Source: an uncultured Hyphomonas sp. (GTDB taxonomy: Bacteria > Pseudomonadota > Alphaproteobacteria > Caulobacterales > Hyphomonadaceae). From it: 64,000 nucleotides of DNA. Each line of letters begins with the position of its first letter. Positions within the stretch are counted from its first letter, which is position 1. A model generated the notes under the pieces. That model was not told the origin of the DNA. It saw only the letters and a program-made list of their open reading frames with translations, and ran no database searches. The stretch lies in the NCBI RefSeq assembly GCF_963678875.1, contig NZ_OY787456.1, positions 992,001 to 1,056,000 of the forward strand. Reading direction: 5' to 3'. The translations under genes were made by a program, and so were the position numbers. Positions 53,561-61,876 of the stretch are shown piece after piece.

Positions 53561-53950
53561 ATGACCCGCTACACGCAGCCGACGACCTTCTACACCGAAG
53601 ACCATGAATGGGTGACGGTTCACAACGACCTCGCAACGGTCGGCATCACGCACTACGCCGAGAATGCCCTTGGCGACATCGTGTTTGTCGAGCTTCCGGA
53701 AGTCGGCGCCGAGTTCGCAAAGGGCGACGACATGGCCGTCGTCGAATCCGTAAAAGCCGCGTCTGACGTCTACGCCCCGATCAACGGCAAGGTGGTTGAG
53801 GTCAATGGTGCACTCACAGACAAGCCGGAAACGGTGAACGAGTCCCCGACGGAAAAGGGCTGGTTCTGCGTCCTTGAAATCAAGGACGGCGGCGAGATTG
53901 CCGACCTGATGGATGAGGCAGCTTACAAGGCTTTTTGCGAGAGCCTCTAG
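53561..53950 (+). CDS. gcvH: glycine cleavage system H protein
   Basis: 129 residues. The lipoyl-carrying lysine is in VVESVKAASDVYAP, about residue 65. The sandwich hammerhead fold begins HEWVTVHNDLATVGITHYAENALGDIVFVELPEVG. It shuttles the aminomethyl group from the P to the T protein. 12 bases from gcvT; second in the operon. Confidence 0.99.
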   Translation: MTRYTQPTTFYTEDHEWVTVHNDLATVGITHYAENALGDIVFVELPEVGAEFAKGDDMAVVESVKAASDVYAPINGKVVEVNGALTDKPETVNESPTEKGWFCVLEIKDGGEIADLMDEAAYKAFCESL

Positions 53951-53977
53951 GCCCGCCCAACACTTACGGAGTACGGG

Positions 53978-55321
53978 ATGCGATACCTTCCCCTGACGAC
54001 AGACGACCGCGCGGAGATGCTGAAAACCATCGGCGCGAATTCGGTCGATGATTTTTATGCGGACGTTCCCGAATCCGCCCGCCTGCCTGGCACGGTGGAA
54101 GGCCTGCCGGACCATCAGGGGGAACTGGCGGTTGAGCGGCACATGTCAAAGCTGGCGGCGAAGAACCGCGCGGCCTCGTCCGGTCCGTTCTTCGTTGGCG
54201 CCGGTGCGTACAAGCACCATGTGCCGGCCACGGTGGACATGATCATCCAGCGCTCCGAATTCCTGACGACCTACACGCCTTACCAGCCTGAAATCGCGCA
54301 GGGCACGCTGCAGACCCTGTTCGAGTTCCAGACTCAGGTGGCGGCCATGACCGCGATGGATGTGGCCAACGCCTCCATGTATGACGGCTCCACCGCCTGT
54401 GCCGAAGCCGCTGTGATGGCGACGCGAGCCACGCGCCGCAAGAAGGTGATCCTCTCGGGCGGCCTGCACCCGCACTACGCCGCAGCCACCAAAATGCTGT
54501 GCGAGGCGCAGGGTATCGAAGTGGTCCAGCTGGAGCATGCTATCGACGGCGAACTCGCGCTGGCCGATGCGGTCGATGACCAGACGGCTTGCGTCATCGG
54601 GCAATCGCCAAACACATTCGGAACGGTGACGGACCTCTCGCCGGTCGCGGAAGCGGCGCATGGCAAGGGCGCACTGCTGGTGTCTGTGTTCACCGAAGCC
54701 GTCTCGCTCGGCCTCGTCACGCCGCCCGGCGAAATGGGTGCGGACATCGCCGTGGGCGAAGGCCAGTCCATCGGGAACGGCCTGAACTTCGGCGGGCCTT
54801 ATGTCGGCCTCTTCGCCTGTACCCAGAAACTGGTTCGCCAGATGCCGGGGCGCCTGTGCGGTGAGACGGTGGATGCCGAAGGCAAGCGCGGCTTCGTGCT
54901 GACGCTTTCGACGCGCGAGCAGCACATCCGCCGCGACAAGGCGACGTCGAACATCTGTACGAACTCGGGGCTTTGCGCGCTGGCCTTCACGGCGCACATG
55001 ACGCTGCTGGGCGGCAAGGGGCTGGAGCAGATGGCTGTGTTGAACCACGAAGCTGCCTGTGATCTTGCCGATGCGCTGGCCGCCGTGCCGGGCGTCGAGG
55101 TCCTGACGCCGCGCTTTTTCAACGAATTTGCGTTCCGTACACCTATGAACGCCGAAGCCGTGCTGGCCATGCTGGACGAGGCGGGAATCGTCGGCGGCGT
55201 CCGCGCCAGCCGCCTCTTCCCGGGAGACCACATGGGCGACGTCATTCTCTGCGCCGCCACTGAGTGCACGACCCCGGAAGACATCGCCGCCTACGCCGCC
55301 GCTCTGAAGGAGATCATCTGA
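53978..55321 (+). CDS. gcvPA: glycine decarboxylase subunit alpha (P1)
   Basis: 447 residues, the N-terminal half of the P protein as a separate chain. It has MRYLPLTTDDRAEMLKTIG, TPYQPEIAQGTLQTLFEFQTQVAAMTAMDVANASMYDGSTACAEAAVMA and IAVGEGQSIGNGLNFGGPYVGLFAC. It pairs with GcvPB to form the PLP enzyme that decarboxylates glycine. The two-chain form is usual in Gram-positives, thermophiles and some alphaproteobacteria. It is coupled by TGATG to the small gene that follows. Confidence 0.98.
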   Translation: MRYLPLTTDDRAEMLKTIGANSVDDFYADVPESARLPGTVEGLPDHQGELAVERHMSKLAAKNRAASSGPFFVGAGAYKHHVPATVDMIIQRSEFLTTYTPYQPEIAQGTLQTLFEFQTQVAAMTAMDVANASMYDGSTACAEAAVMATRATRRKKVILSGGLHPHYAAATKMLCEAQGIEVVQLEHAIDGELALADAVDDQTACVIGQSPNTFGTVTDLSPVAEAAHGKGALLVSVFTEAVSLGLVTPPGEMGADIAVGEGQSIGNGLNFGGPYVGLFACTQKLVRQMPGRLCGETVDAEGKRGFVLTLSTREQHIRRDKATSNICTNSGLCALAFTAHMTLLGGKGLEQMAVLNHEAACDLADALAAVPGVEVLTPRFFNEFAFRTPMNAEAVLAMLDEAGIVGGVRASRLFPGDHMGDVILCAATECTTPEDIAAYAAALKEII

Positions 55322-55647
55322 TGGAGTCGGTGTTTGTTGAGCGTGAAATTGAATGCCTGACGGACAACGGTCTGGTTAAGGGCTTCATCAGGATTTTCAG
55401 ACCCGAGCCAGATCAGGATGACTGGCGATGCCGCTATACGTTGAGATGGGCTGACTTTGAAAAGAAATTCTACGCTATGGGCGTCGATGCGTTCCAGTCC
55501 TTGCAGCTCGCCATATCCATCGTGCCGGTCCATGTCCGATCGTCGGAAGCTTTTAAGACCGGCCGTTTGCGATTTCTGGACGAACCGTTGACGAACGAAA
55601 ATCTGAAGAATGCATTTGAAGTAGAATGGTTTGGAGACGAGGCATGA
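55321..55647 (+). CDS. uncharacterised protein embedded in the gcv operon
   Basis: 108 residues. The ATG (55321) overlaps the gcvPA stop and the stop (55645-55647) overlaps the gcvPB start as ATGA, so it is translationally coupled on both sides and cannot be a stray insertion. Segments EREIECLTDNGLVKGFIRIFRPEPDQDDWRCRYTLRW, FYAMGVDAFQSLQLAISIVP and RLRFLDEPLTN suggest a compact alpha/beta domain; it resembles small DUF6968-like proteins, but this is weak. Base composition is clearly less GC-rich than its neighbours. No catalytic motif. Position hints at a link to glycine decarboxylase, or recent gene acquisition. Confidence 0.8.
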   Translation: MESVFVEREIECLTDNGLVKGFIRIFRPEPDQDDWRCRYTLRWADFEKKFYAMGVDAFQSLQLAISIVPVHVRSSEAFKTGRLRFLDEPLTNENLKNAFEVEWFGDEA

Positions 55648-57218
55648 CGATGAACAATCAGGGCCGCCCCACCACTCCGGAGTCCGTCTCCATGTCTTCC
55701 ATTGAAACCGTGTCCGGCTCCCGCGGCCTGTTGCAGCATGAAGACCTGTTGTTCGAGATCGGTACGCCGGAAACCACCGGTGTGGACCTGCCCGCGCCGA
55801 AAGGCAGCAAGACCCGTCTCGGCGGTGTAACACGCAAGGTGCCGACCGGCCTGCCGGGCCTGTCGGAGCCGCAGGCGGTGCGCCATTACATGCGTCTGTC
55901 GCAGAAGAACTATGCCATCGATCTTGGCCTGTTCCCGCTGGGCAGCTGCACGATGAAGCACAACCCGCGCCTCAATGAAAAGATGGCGCGCCTGCCGGGC
56001 TTCGGCGATATCCACCCGCTGCAGCCACAAGCGACCGTGCAGGGCGCGCTGGAACTGATCGACGAACTTGCCACCTGGCTGAAGACCCTCACCAACATGC
56101 CGGCCGTGGCGATGAGTCCGAAGGCTGGCGCACATGGCGAGTTCTGCGGCATGATGGCGATCCGCCAGGCGCTGATCGCGCGCGGCGAAGTCGAGACCCG
56201 CAAGCGCGTGCTCGTGCCGGAGTCCGCTCACGGAACGAACCCGGCAACGGCCGTTCAGTGCGGCTTTATCGTTGACGAGATCAAGGCCAACAAGCGTGGC
56301 CGGGTCGATATGGAAGACCTGAAAGCGAAGCTGGAAAAGTCAGACGACATTGCCGGCATCATGCTGACCAACCCGAACACGTGCGGCCTGTTCGAAACCG
56401 ACATCAAGGAAATCGCTGACCTGATCCACGCAGCAGGCGGCTACTTCTATTGTGATGGCGCGAACTTCAACGCAATCGTTGGCCGGGTGCGTCCGGGTGA
56501 CCTTGGCGTTGATGCGATGCACATCAACCTGCACAAGACCTTCTCCACCCCGCATGGCGGCGGCGGCCCGGGCTCCGGCCCGACGGTGCTGTCCGAAGCG
56601 CTGGCGCCATACGCGCCGGTACCGTTCGTGGTGAAGGATGCTGACGGCATGTTCCGCCTTGTCGAGGATGTCGAGGGCGACGCGTCGGAAAGCTTCGGCC
56701 GCATGGTCGCCTTCCATGGCCAGATGGGCATGTTCGTGCGCGCGCTGACCTATATTCTCAGCCACGGTGCCGATGGGCTGAAGCAGGCCTCGGAAGATGC
56801 CGTGCTGAACGCCAATTACATTCAGGCGCGCCTGAAGACGGTGATGAGCGCGCCGTTCGAAGGCTATTGCATGCACGAAGCGCTGTTCTCGGATGCCTTC
56901 ACTGCCGATGGCATCGAAACGATCGACATCGCCAAGGCGCTGATCGACGAGGGCTACCATCCGATGACGATGTACTTCCCGCTGGTCGTGCATGGCGCCA
57001 TGCTGATCGAGCCGACAGAGTCGGAATCGAAGGCGGAGCTGGACCGCTTCTGCGACGCGCTGGAATCCATTGCCCGCCGGGCGGCCCAGGGTGACGAGAC
57101 GCTGAAAGGCGCGCCTTACCTCGCCCCGATGCGTCGTCTCGACGAAACCAAAGCGGCTCGTAAACCGGTGCTGAAATGGGCTGAGCCGGAAGAAGCTCCG
57201 CCCGTTGCAGCCGAATAG
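55644..57218 (+). CDS. gcvPB: glycine decarboxylase subunit beta (P2)
   Basis: 524 residues, C-terminal half of the P protein. The PLP-binding Lys is in MHINLHKTFSTPHGGGGPG, about residue 298; other marks are GSCTMKHNPRLNEKMARLPGF, SPKAGAHGEFCGMMAI and ESAHGTNPATAVQCGF. Together with GcvPA it removes CO2 from glycine and passes the methylamine to GcvH. The start at 55644 overlaps the preceding small gene; ATG 55650 is the alternative. Confidence 0.98.
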   Translation: MTMNNQGRPTTPESVSMSSIETVSGSRGLLQHEDLLFEIGTPETTGVDLPAPKGSKTRLGGVTRKVPTGLPGLSEPQAVRHYMRLSQKNYAIDLGLFPLGSCTMKHNPRLNEKMARLPGFGDIHPLQPQATVQGALELIDELATWLKTLTNMPAVAMSPKAGAHGEFCGMMAIRQALIARGEVETRKRVLVPESAHGTNPATAVQCGFIVDEIKANKRGRVDMEDLKAKLEKSDDIAGIMLTNPNTCGLFETDIKEIADLIHAAGGYFYCDGANFNAIVGRVRPGDLGVDAMHINLHKTFSTPHGGGGPGSGPTVLSEALAPYAPVPFVVKDADGMFRLVEDVEGDASESFGRMVAFHGQMGMFVRALTYILSHGADGLKQASEDAVLNANYIQARLKTVMSAPFEGYCMHEALFSDAFTADGIETIDIAKALIDEGYHPMTMYFPLVVHGAMLIEPTESESKAELDRFCDALESIARRAAQGDETLKGAPYLAPMRRLDETKAARKPVLKWAEPEEAPPVAAE

Positions 57219-57227
57219 GGCATGTGT

Positions 57228-58598
57228 TCAGGCCGGGGCTGGCTGAGGCTGGTCCCGGCGGAACAGCGCCTTGCGCAGGCGCCCGAACAGAATGGTCAGT
57301 GGCTGCTCGTAGAAGCGATAGCTCATCCATGAGGTGACAAGCGTCAGAACCATCCCCGTCACCACAAAGACGACATTGTCCAGGACACCGGGATGACCCA
57401 GCCGGAAAATGGGGGCGAGGCTGTCCGACTGCCCGAGCAATTCGAAGACATTGCGCAAGGCGCTGAGGACGATTAGGTGGCAAAGATAGAGTGCGAATGA
57501 CCAGTCACCGACCTGAACCGCGCCATCGAGCAGAGGTTTGAAGAAGGATCGCGTTTGCCGCAACCTTTCCGGCGCGCCTTGTCCCAGAAGCCAGCCGAAC
57601 CAGATGACGATCGCCATGGCGATGGCCCCGACGGCAACTGTCAGGATCGTGGCGTCGCGCCGGGCAGCGTCCGGACTGGTCCTGTCTACTCCGGTGAGCT
57701 GATACAGCGAGAGCGTGACGAGCATGCCGATCAGTGCCGGGATCAGCCAGGCGTGCCGCTTGGCCATGTCGAGTCCTGCGCAGCCATAGACGAGAAGGAC
57801 GCAAGGCAGGCCGAACCAGATCACCCGGCCCCACTGCAACAGGAAATCGTTTGCAGAGGCCTCATAGCACAGCGCAGCCATCAGCCAGAGCGTCGCGACC
57901 TGGGTCAAGATACCGCTGCGCCAGATCAGGCCTTTGGTCACGGCGAGGCCCGCGATTGCGCCGAGCACGAATTCGAGTGTCATTGGGTGAACGGCCAGCG
58001 ACACCCAGGCCATTGCAGTGGGTCGAGAGAATCCCATCAAGGCGCCGGCTGTGATGACGATGATCCAAACCGCGAGAAGGATGGGTAGCCATTTGCGGGG
58101 CATCACAAGGAACAGCGCGAAGACGAGGTAGAAATAGACTTCGTGGATGAGGGTCCAGCCCACATTCAGCACCGGGAACGGCTCCTGCGGGACGAGCAGG
58201 AAGGACTTCACCAGGTATGGCACCATCGGATGCCCGAAAGCCGCCTTTTGCCAGCCCTCGCTTTGTCCGCTGACGCCATGCGCCGCCAGCATGTAGATGG
58301 TCATACATCCTGCGAAGGCCCACCAGACCGGATAGATGCGGGTGACCCGGGCGAACAGGAACGATGCGGCGGGTTTCAGGCCGTTCAAATCATCGCGCGT
58401 GACGAACACCATGATGAAACCGGAGATCACAAAGAAGAGATCGACCCCGGCAAAGCCGTTCATAAAAAGCCCGCCGATCAGCGGCTGCTCGGTGAGGCCG
58501 TTTGCAGCGATGCCTTTCATCTCAAGGGCCCGGGCGTGGAAAAAGACCACCAGCAACGCCGCAACGCCGCGAAGCACCTGGATGGACTGCAATTTCAT
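57228..58598 (-). CDS. acyltransferase family (OafA/YrhL-type) membrane protein
   Basis: 456 residues with about ten transmembrane helices and the family opening MKLQSIQVLRGVAALLVVFFHARAL (the His is catalytic), then FMNGFAGVDLFFVISGFIM and FLFARVTRIYPVWWAF. It acetylates or acylates a sugar in lipopolysaccharide, exopolysaccharide or a secreted product. No sugar-biosynthesis genes lie nearby. ATG 58598 chosen by family; the frame is open further upstream. Convergent with gcvPB. Confidence 0.93.
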   Translation of the reverse strand: MKLQSIQVLRGVAALLVVFFHARALEMKGIAANGLTEQPLIGGLFMNGFAGVDLFFVISGFIMVFVTRDDLNGLKPAASFLFARVTRIYPVWWAFAGCMTIYMLAAHGVSGQSEGWQKAAFGHPMVPYLVKSFLLVPQEPFPVLNVGWTLIHEVYFYLVFALFLVMPRKWLPILLAVWIIVITAGALMGFSRPTAMAWVSLAVHPMTLEFVLGAIAGLAVTKGLIWRSGILTQVATLWLMAALCYEASANDFLLQWGRVIWFGLPCVLLVYGCAGLDMAKRHAWLIPALIGMLVTLSLYQLTGVDRTSPDAARRDATILTVAVGAIAMAIVIWFGWLLGQGAPERLRQTRSFFKPLLDGAVQVGDWSFALYLCHLIVLSALRNVFELLGQSDSLAPIFRLGHPGVLDNVVFVVTGMVLTLVTSWMSYRFYEQPLTILFGRLRKALFRRDQPQPAPA

Positions 58599-58737
58599 TT
58601 TGGCCTCGCTGTCCGACGCCCCCCGGCGGTCAATATTCATGCAGGGTGTAGCAATGCAGTCACTTGCTTGCCAGACTTTGAACAAATGGAAGTGATTTTA
58701 CTTGGCAATCAAATTGCTCTGAACCCATATCCCTTCC

Positions 58738-59091
58738 ATGTCCTCAACCGAACCGCCCATGACTGACACACCTGCCGGATCCTTTCGCAAACCGATCCAT
58801 TCGGCCCGCAAGCATGTGGGTGGCTTTTTCCGGCAGATGCTGGCCGTGGTGGGATTGATGCACATCGCAGTGGCGATCCCGGTTGGCATGGCGACGCCGT
58901 TCCTTCCCATTGGCTTGCCCATCGCGATCATCGGCGTGATCCTTCTTGGACGGAACTCCGTCTGGGGCCGACGCTGGATGGAAGGCATCATGACACGCCA
59001 CCCCCGCGTGGAGCGGTTTGCCCCGAACTGGCTGATGCGGCTGGTCTTTGGCCGGGACAAGCGGGCAAACCAGCAGGCCAGTGCCGACTGA
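58738..59091 (+). CDS. small membrane protein of unknown function
   Basis: 117 residues with two transmembrane helices (about 34-55 and 58-72: LAVVGLMHIAVAIPVGMATPFLP then IGLPIAIIGVILLG), flanked by basic segments (RNSVWGRRWMEGIMTRHPRVERFAPNW). It has the look of small PGPGW/YbaN-type membrane proteins, a tentative comparison. Start 58738 or ATG 58759. Upstream it is divergent from the acyltransferase gene. Confidence 0.72.
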   Translation: MSSTEPPMTDTPAGSFRKPIHSARKHVGGFFRQMLAVVGLMHIAVAIPVGMATPFLPIGLPIAIIGVILLGRNSVWGRRWMEGIMTRHPRVERFAPNWLMRLVFGRDKRANQQASAD

Positions 59092-59173
59092 TTGCGGCTG
59101 GATGCCTTGCGGTACGTCCTGATCCGCGCTCTATGGAACGGGCACGAAACGGGAAAAACCGGGGCGAACAATT

Positions 59174-60595
59174 ATGACGAGACGGAACTGGGTGGCACTT
59201 GCTGCAGGGGCCATTTTTCTTGCCGCATGTGGTGGCAGCGGCGACGGAGACGGGCCTGCGATCAAGCCCTTCACATCGAACGAGCCTTTCGATCCGGACC
59301 CGTATCCGTCGACCTATGCGGCCTATCCGAACGCACCGGTACTGATCACGAACGCCACCATCCTGGACGGAGAAGGCGCCCGGATCGAAGACGGCAGCCT
59401 GTTGCTGCAAGACGGCAAGGTTGCAGCCATCGGTGCCGATCTGGAGGCTCCGGAAGACGCGACAGTGATCGACGCGGAAGGCCGCTGGGTCACGCCTGGC
59501 ATCATCGACAATCACAGCCATCTCGGGGCATATCCTTCCCCGGCCGTTTCGGCCCACCAGGACGGAAATGAAATTTCCGGTCCCGTGACGGCGGAAGTCT
59601 GGGTGGAGCATGGCATCTGGCCTCAGGATCCCGGATTTGACCGGGCGTTGGCAGGGGGCGTGACATCGCTCCAGATTTTGCCCGGAAGTGCGAACCTGTT
59701 CGGCGGCCGGGGCATCACGCTGAAGAACGTGCCGTCGCGCACTGTTCAGGGCATGAAGTTTCCGAGCGCGCCCTACACATTGAAAATGGCCTGTGGCGAA
59801 AACCCGAAACGGGTCTACGGGTATGGCAATGGCAGCTTTCCCGGCGGCGCGCCGTTCTCCCGCATGGGTAATATGGCTGGCTACAGGACCGCCTGGATCA
59901 AGGCGGCCGAGTACAAGCGCAAATGGGATAAGTATTCTGCTGAAGGCGGTGAAATTCCGTCGCGCGATCTGGAACTCGACACGCTGGCAGGCGTGCTGGC
60001 AGGAGAAATCCTTGTCCACATGCACTGTTACCGCGCTGACGAGATGGCGCAGATCATGGATATGTCGGACGAGTTTGGCTACAAGGTCACGGCCTTCCAC
60101 CATGCCGTGGAGAGCTACAAGATTGCCGATAAGCTGGCCGATTATGGTGCCTGTTCCTCCATGTGGGCGGACTGGTGGGGCTTCAAGATGGAAGCTTATG
60201 ACGGCATCCCGGAAAACATCCCGATGGTTCACAATGCCGGCGCCTGTGCCATCGTCCATTCCGACAGCGATATCGGTATCCAGCGCCTGAACCAGGAAGC
60301 GGCCAAAGCCTGGGCGGACGGCAAGAAAGTCGGTATTGATGTGCCGATCGAAGTGGCCTGGGAATGGCTGTCGCTGAACCCGGCCAAATCTCTCGGCATT
60401 GATGCGCGCACCGGCTCGCTCAAGCCCGGCAAGATGGCCGATGTGGTGATCTGGTCCGGCAATCCGTTCAGCGCTTACACCAAGGCTGACCAGGTCTTCA
60501 TTGATGGCGCCCTGATGTATGACCGCTCCGACGATTCCGTCCGTCCTGTGCGCGACTTCGAACTCGGCCAGCCAGGCAAAGGAGATATGAAATGA
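59174..60595 (+). CDS. amidohydrolase family lipoprotein, catalytically intact
   Basis: 473 residues. Signal peptide with lipobox FLAAC (Cys about residue 19) followed by a Gly/Asp linker. The metal-dependent hydrolase barrel has the HxH motif in GIIDNHSHLGAYPS, later His in ILVHMHCYRADE and VTAFHHAVESYK, and Asp in CAIVHSDSDIGIQRLN; all the expected Zn ligands are present. It resembles periplasmic imidazolonepropionase-like amidohydrolases. The second amidohydrolase gene overlaps its end (ATGA, 60592-60595), so the two are co-translated. Confidence 0.9.
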   Translation: MTRRNWVALAAGAIFLAACGGSGDGDGPAIKPFTSNEPFDPDPYPSTYAAYPNAPVLITNATILDGEGARIEDGSLLLQDGKVAAIGADLEAPEDATVIDAEGRWVTPGIIDNHSHLGAYPSPAVSAHQDGNEISGPVTAEVWVEHGIWPQDPGFDRALAGGVTSLQILPGSANLFGGRGITLKNVPSRTVQGMKFPSAPYTLKMACGENPKRVYGYGNGSFPGGAPFSRMGNMAGYRTAWIKAAEYKRKWDKYSAEGGEIPSRDLELDTLAGVLAGEILVHMHCYRADEMAQIMDMSDEFGYKVTAFHHAVESYKIADKLADYGACSSMWADWWGFKMEAYDGIPENIPMVHNAGACAIVHSDSDIGIQRLNQEAAKAWADGKKVGIDVPIEVAWEWLSLNPAKSLGIDARTGSLKPGKMADVVIWSGNPFSAYTKADQVFIDGALMYDRSDDSVRPVRDFELGQPGKGDMK

Positions 60596-61863
60596 TCCGC
60601 AAGCTGATGGCAGGTGCCGCAATCGCCGCAGTGGCCGCATTCGGGGCTTCGGCACAAACCTATGTGGTCGAGGGCAAGAAAGTGTGGACCGGTACTGATG
60701 CCGGTACGATCGAGAATGGGGTTGTGGTCATTCGCAATGGCACGATCATGGCGGTTGGCCCATCGGAAACAACGAAGCCTGAAGGCGCTGAAGTGATCAG
60801 TGCTGAATGGGTGACACCGGGCCTTATTTCGGCATTTTCCCGTACGGGGATTATCGAAGTCGATGCCGAGGATTCGACAAATGACGCCGTAGCGGCTTTG
60901 TCGGGCTTCTCAGCCTCGCTGGACGCGTCTGACGGCTTCAATCCCGATGACACGGCAGTGGACGTCAGCCGGCTTGGCGGTGTGACGCGGGTTGCGGTCG
61001 CGCCGCAGCCCTCGACCAACCTGTTCGCGGGTCAGGGCTTCATTGCCGACACGACGGGCGCGCAGGATACCGATCTGAAGCCGGACGCCTTCACCTTCAT
61101 TACGCTCGGCGAGGGCGGCGCAGGGCTGGCTGGCGGATCCCGCCCGGCGGCCTGGGCACAGCTTCGGGCTGCGCTGGACGACGCCCGCGCCTTTCCCACC
61201 CGTTACATTGCGGGCGGAGAGGGGGACGTGCTTTCCCGCCGGGATGCGGAGGCGCTTGCGCCAGCGGCCCGCGGACGTCAGCTGATCCTGATCGATGCGC
61301 GCAGCGCCACCGATCTGAATGCGGTGATGGATCTTGCCGAGTCGAACCGGAATCTGAAGTTCGCCATCGTTGGCGCTGACGAAGGCTGGCGCGTGGCCGA
61401 GCGGCTGGCGAAGCTGAATATCCCTGTCATCGTCGATGGGTTCGCGAACCTGCCTGCCAGCTTTTCGCAGCTTGCCGCGACGCAGGAGAATGCAGCGCGT
61501 CTCGATGCGGCAGGCGTTCAGGTGGCGATCGTGAATCTGGATGACTCCACCCATCTTGCCCGCCTGATGACGCAGATCGCCGGGAATGCGGTTGCGAACG
61601 GCATGGAGTGGGACGACGCCATGAAGGCGCTGACCGTCACGCCAGCCTCCATCTACGGACTGTCAGGCTACGGCATTCTGGCGCCGGGCGCACACGCGGA
61701 TGTGGTCGCGTGGGATGGCGATCCGCTGGAAGTGACAACCAATGCTGACGCTGTCTTCATCGACGGTGAACCGCAGGAGATGAGCTCACGCCAGACCGAG
61801 CTGCGCGACCGTTACCTGTCACTGGATCAGACCGACCGCCCTTACGCCTATGTGAAGCCGTAA
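60592..61863 (+). CDS. amidohydrolase-like protein lacking metal ligands
   Basis: 423 residues with a signal peptide (AAIAAVAAFGASAQTY). The barrel pattern is recognisable (ENGVVVIRNGTIMAVGPSE, ending GAHADVVAWDGDPLEVTTNADAVFIDGE), but where the partner protein has NHSHLG this one reads GLISAFSRTGIIEVDAEDS, and only two His remain in the mature chain. It is therefore probably a pseudoenzyme, stably paired with the intact upstream protein. Start overlaps the partner's stop. Confidence 0.88.
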   Translation: MIRKLMAGAAIAAVAAFGASAQTYVVEGKKVWTGTDAGTIENGVVVIRNGTIMAVGPSETTKPEGAEVISAEWVTPGLISAFSRTGIIEVDAEDSTNDAVAALSGFSASLDASDGFNPDDTAVDVSRLGGVTRVAVAPQPSTNLFAGQGFIADTTGAQDTDLKPDAFTFITLGEGGAGLAGGSRPAAWAQLRAALDDARAFPTRYIAGGEGDVLSRRDAEALAPAARGRQLILIDARSATDLNAVMDLAESNRNLKFAIVGADEGWRVAERLAKLNIPVIVDGFANLPASFSQLAATQENAARLDAAGVQVAIVNLDDSTHLARLMTQIAGNAVANGMEWDDAMKALTVTPASIYGLSGYGILAPGAHADVVAWDGDPLEVTTNADAVFIDGEPQEMSSRQTELRDRYLSLDQTDRPYAYVKP

Positions 61864-61876
61864 GCGGCGGCCTGCA

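Noticed and set aside
52304..54142. A 612-codon open frame antisense to gcvT, gcvH and the riboswitch
   Set aside because: It crosses three well-supported features on the other strand and shows no domain.
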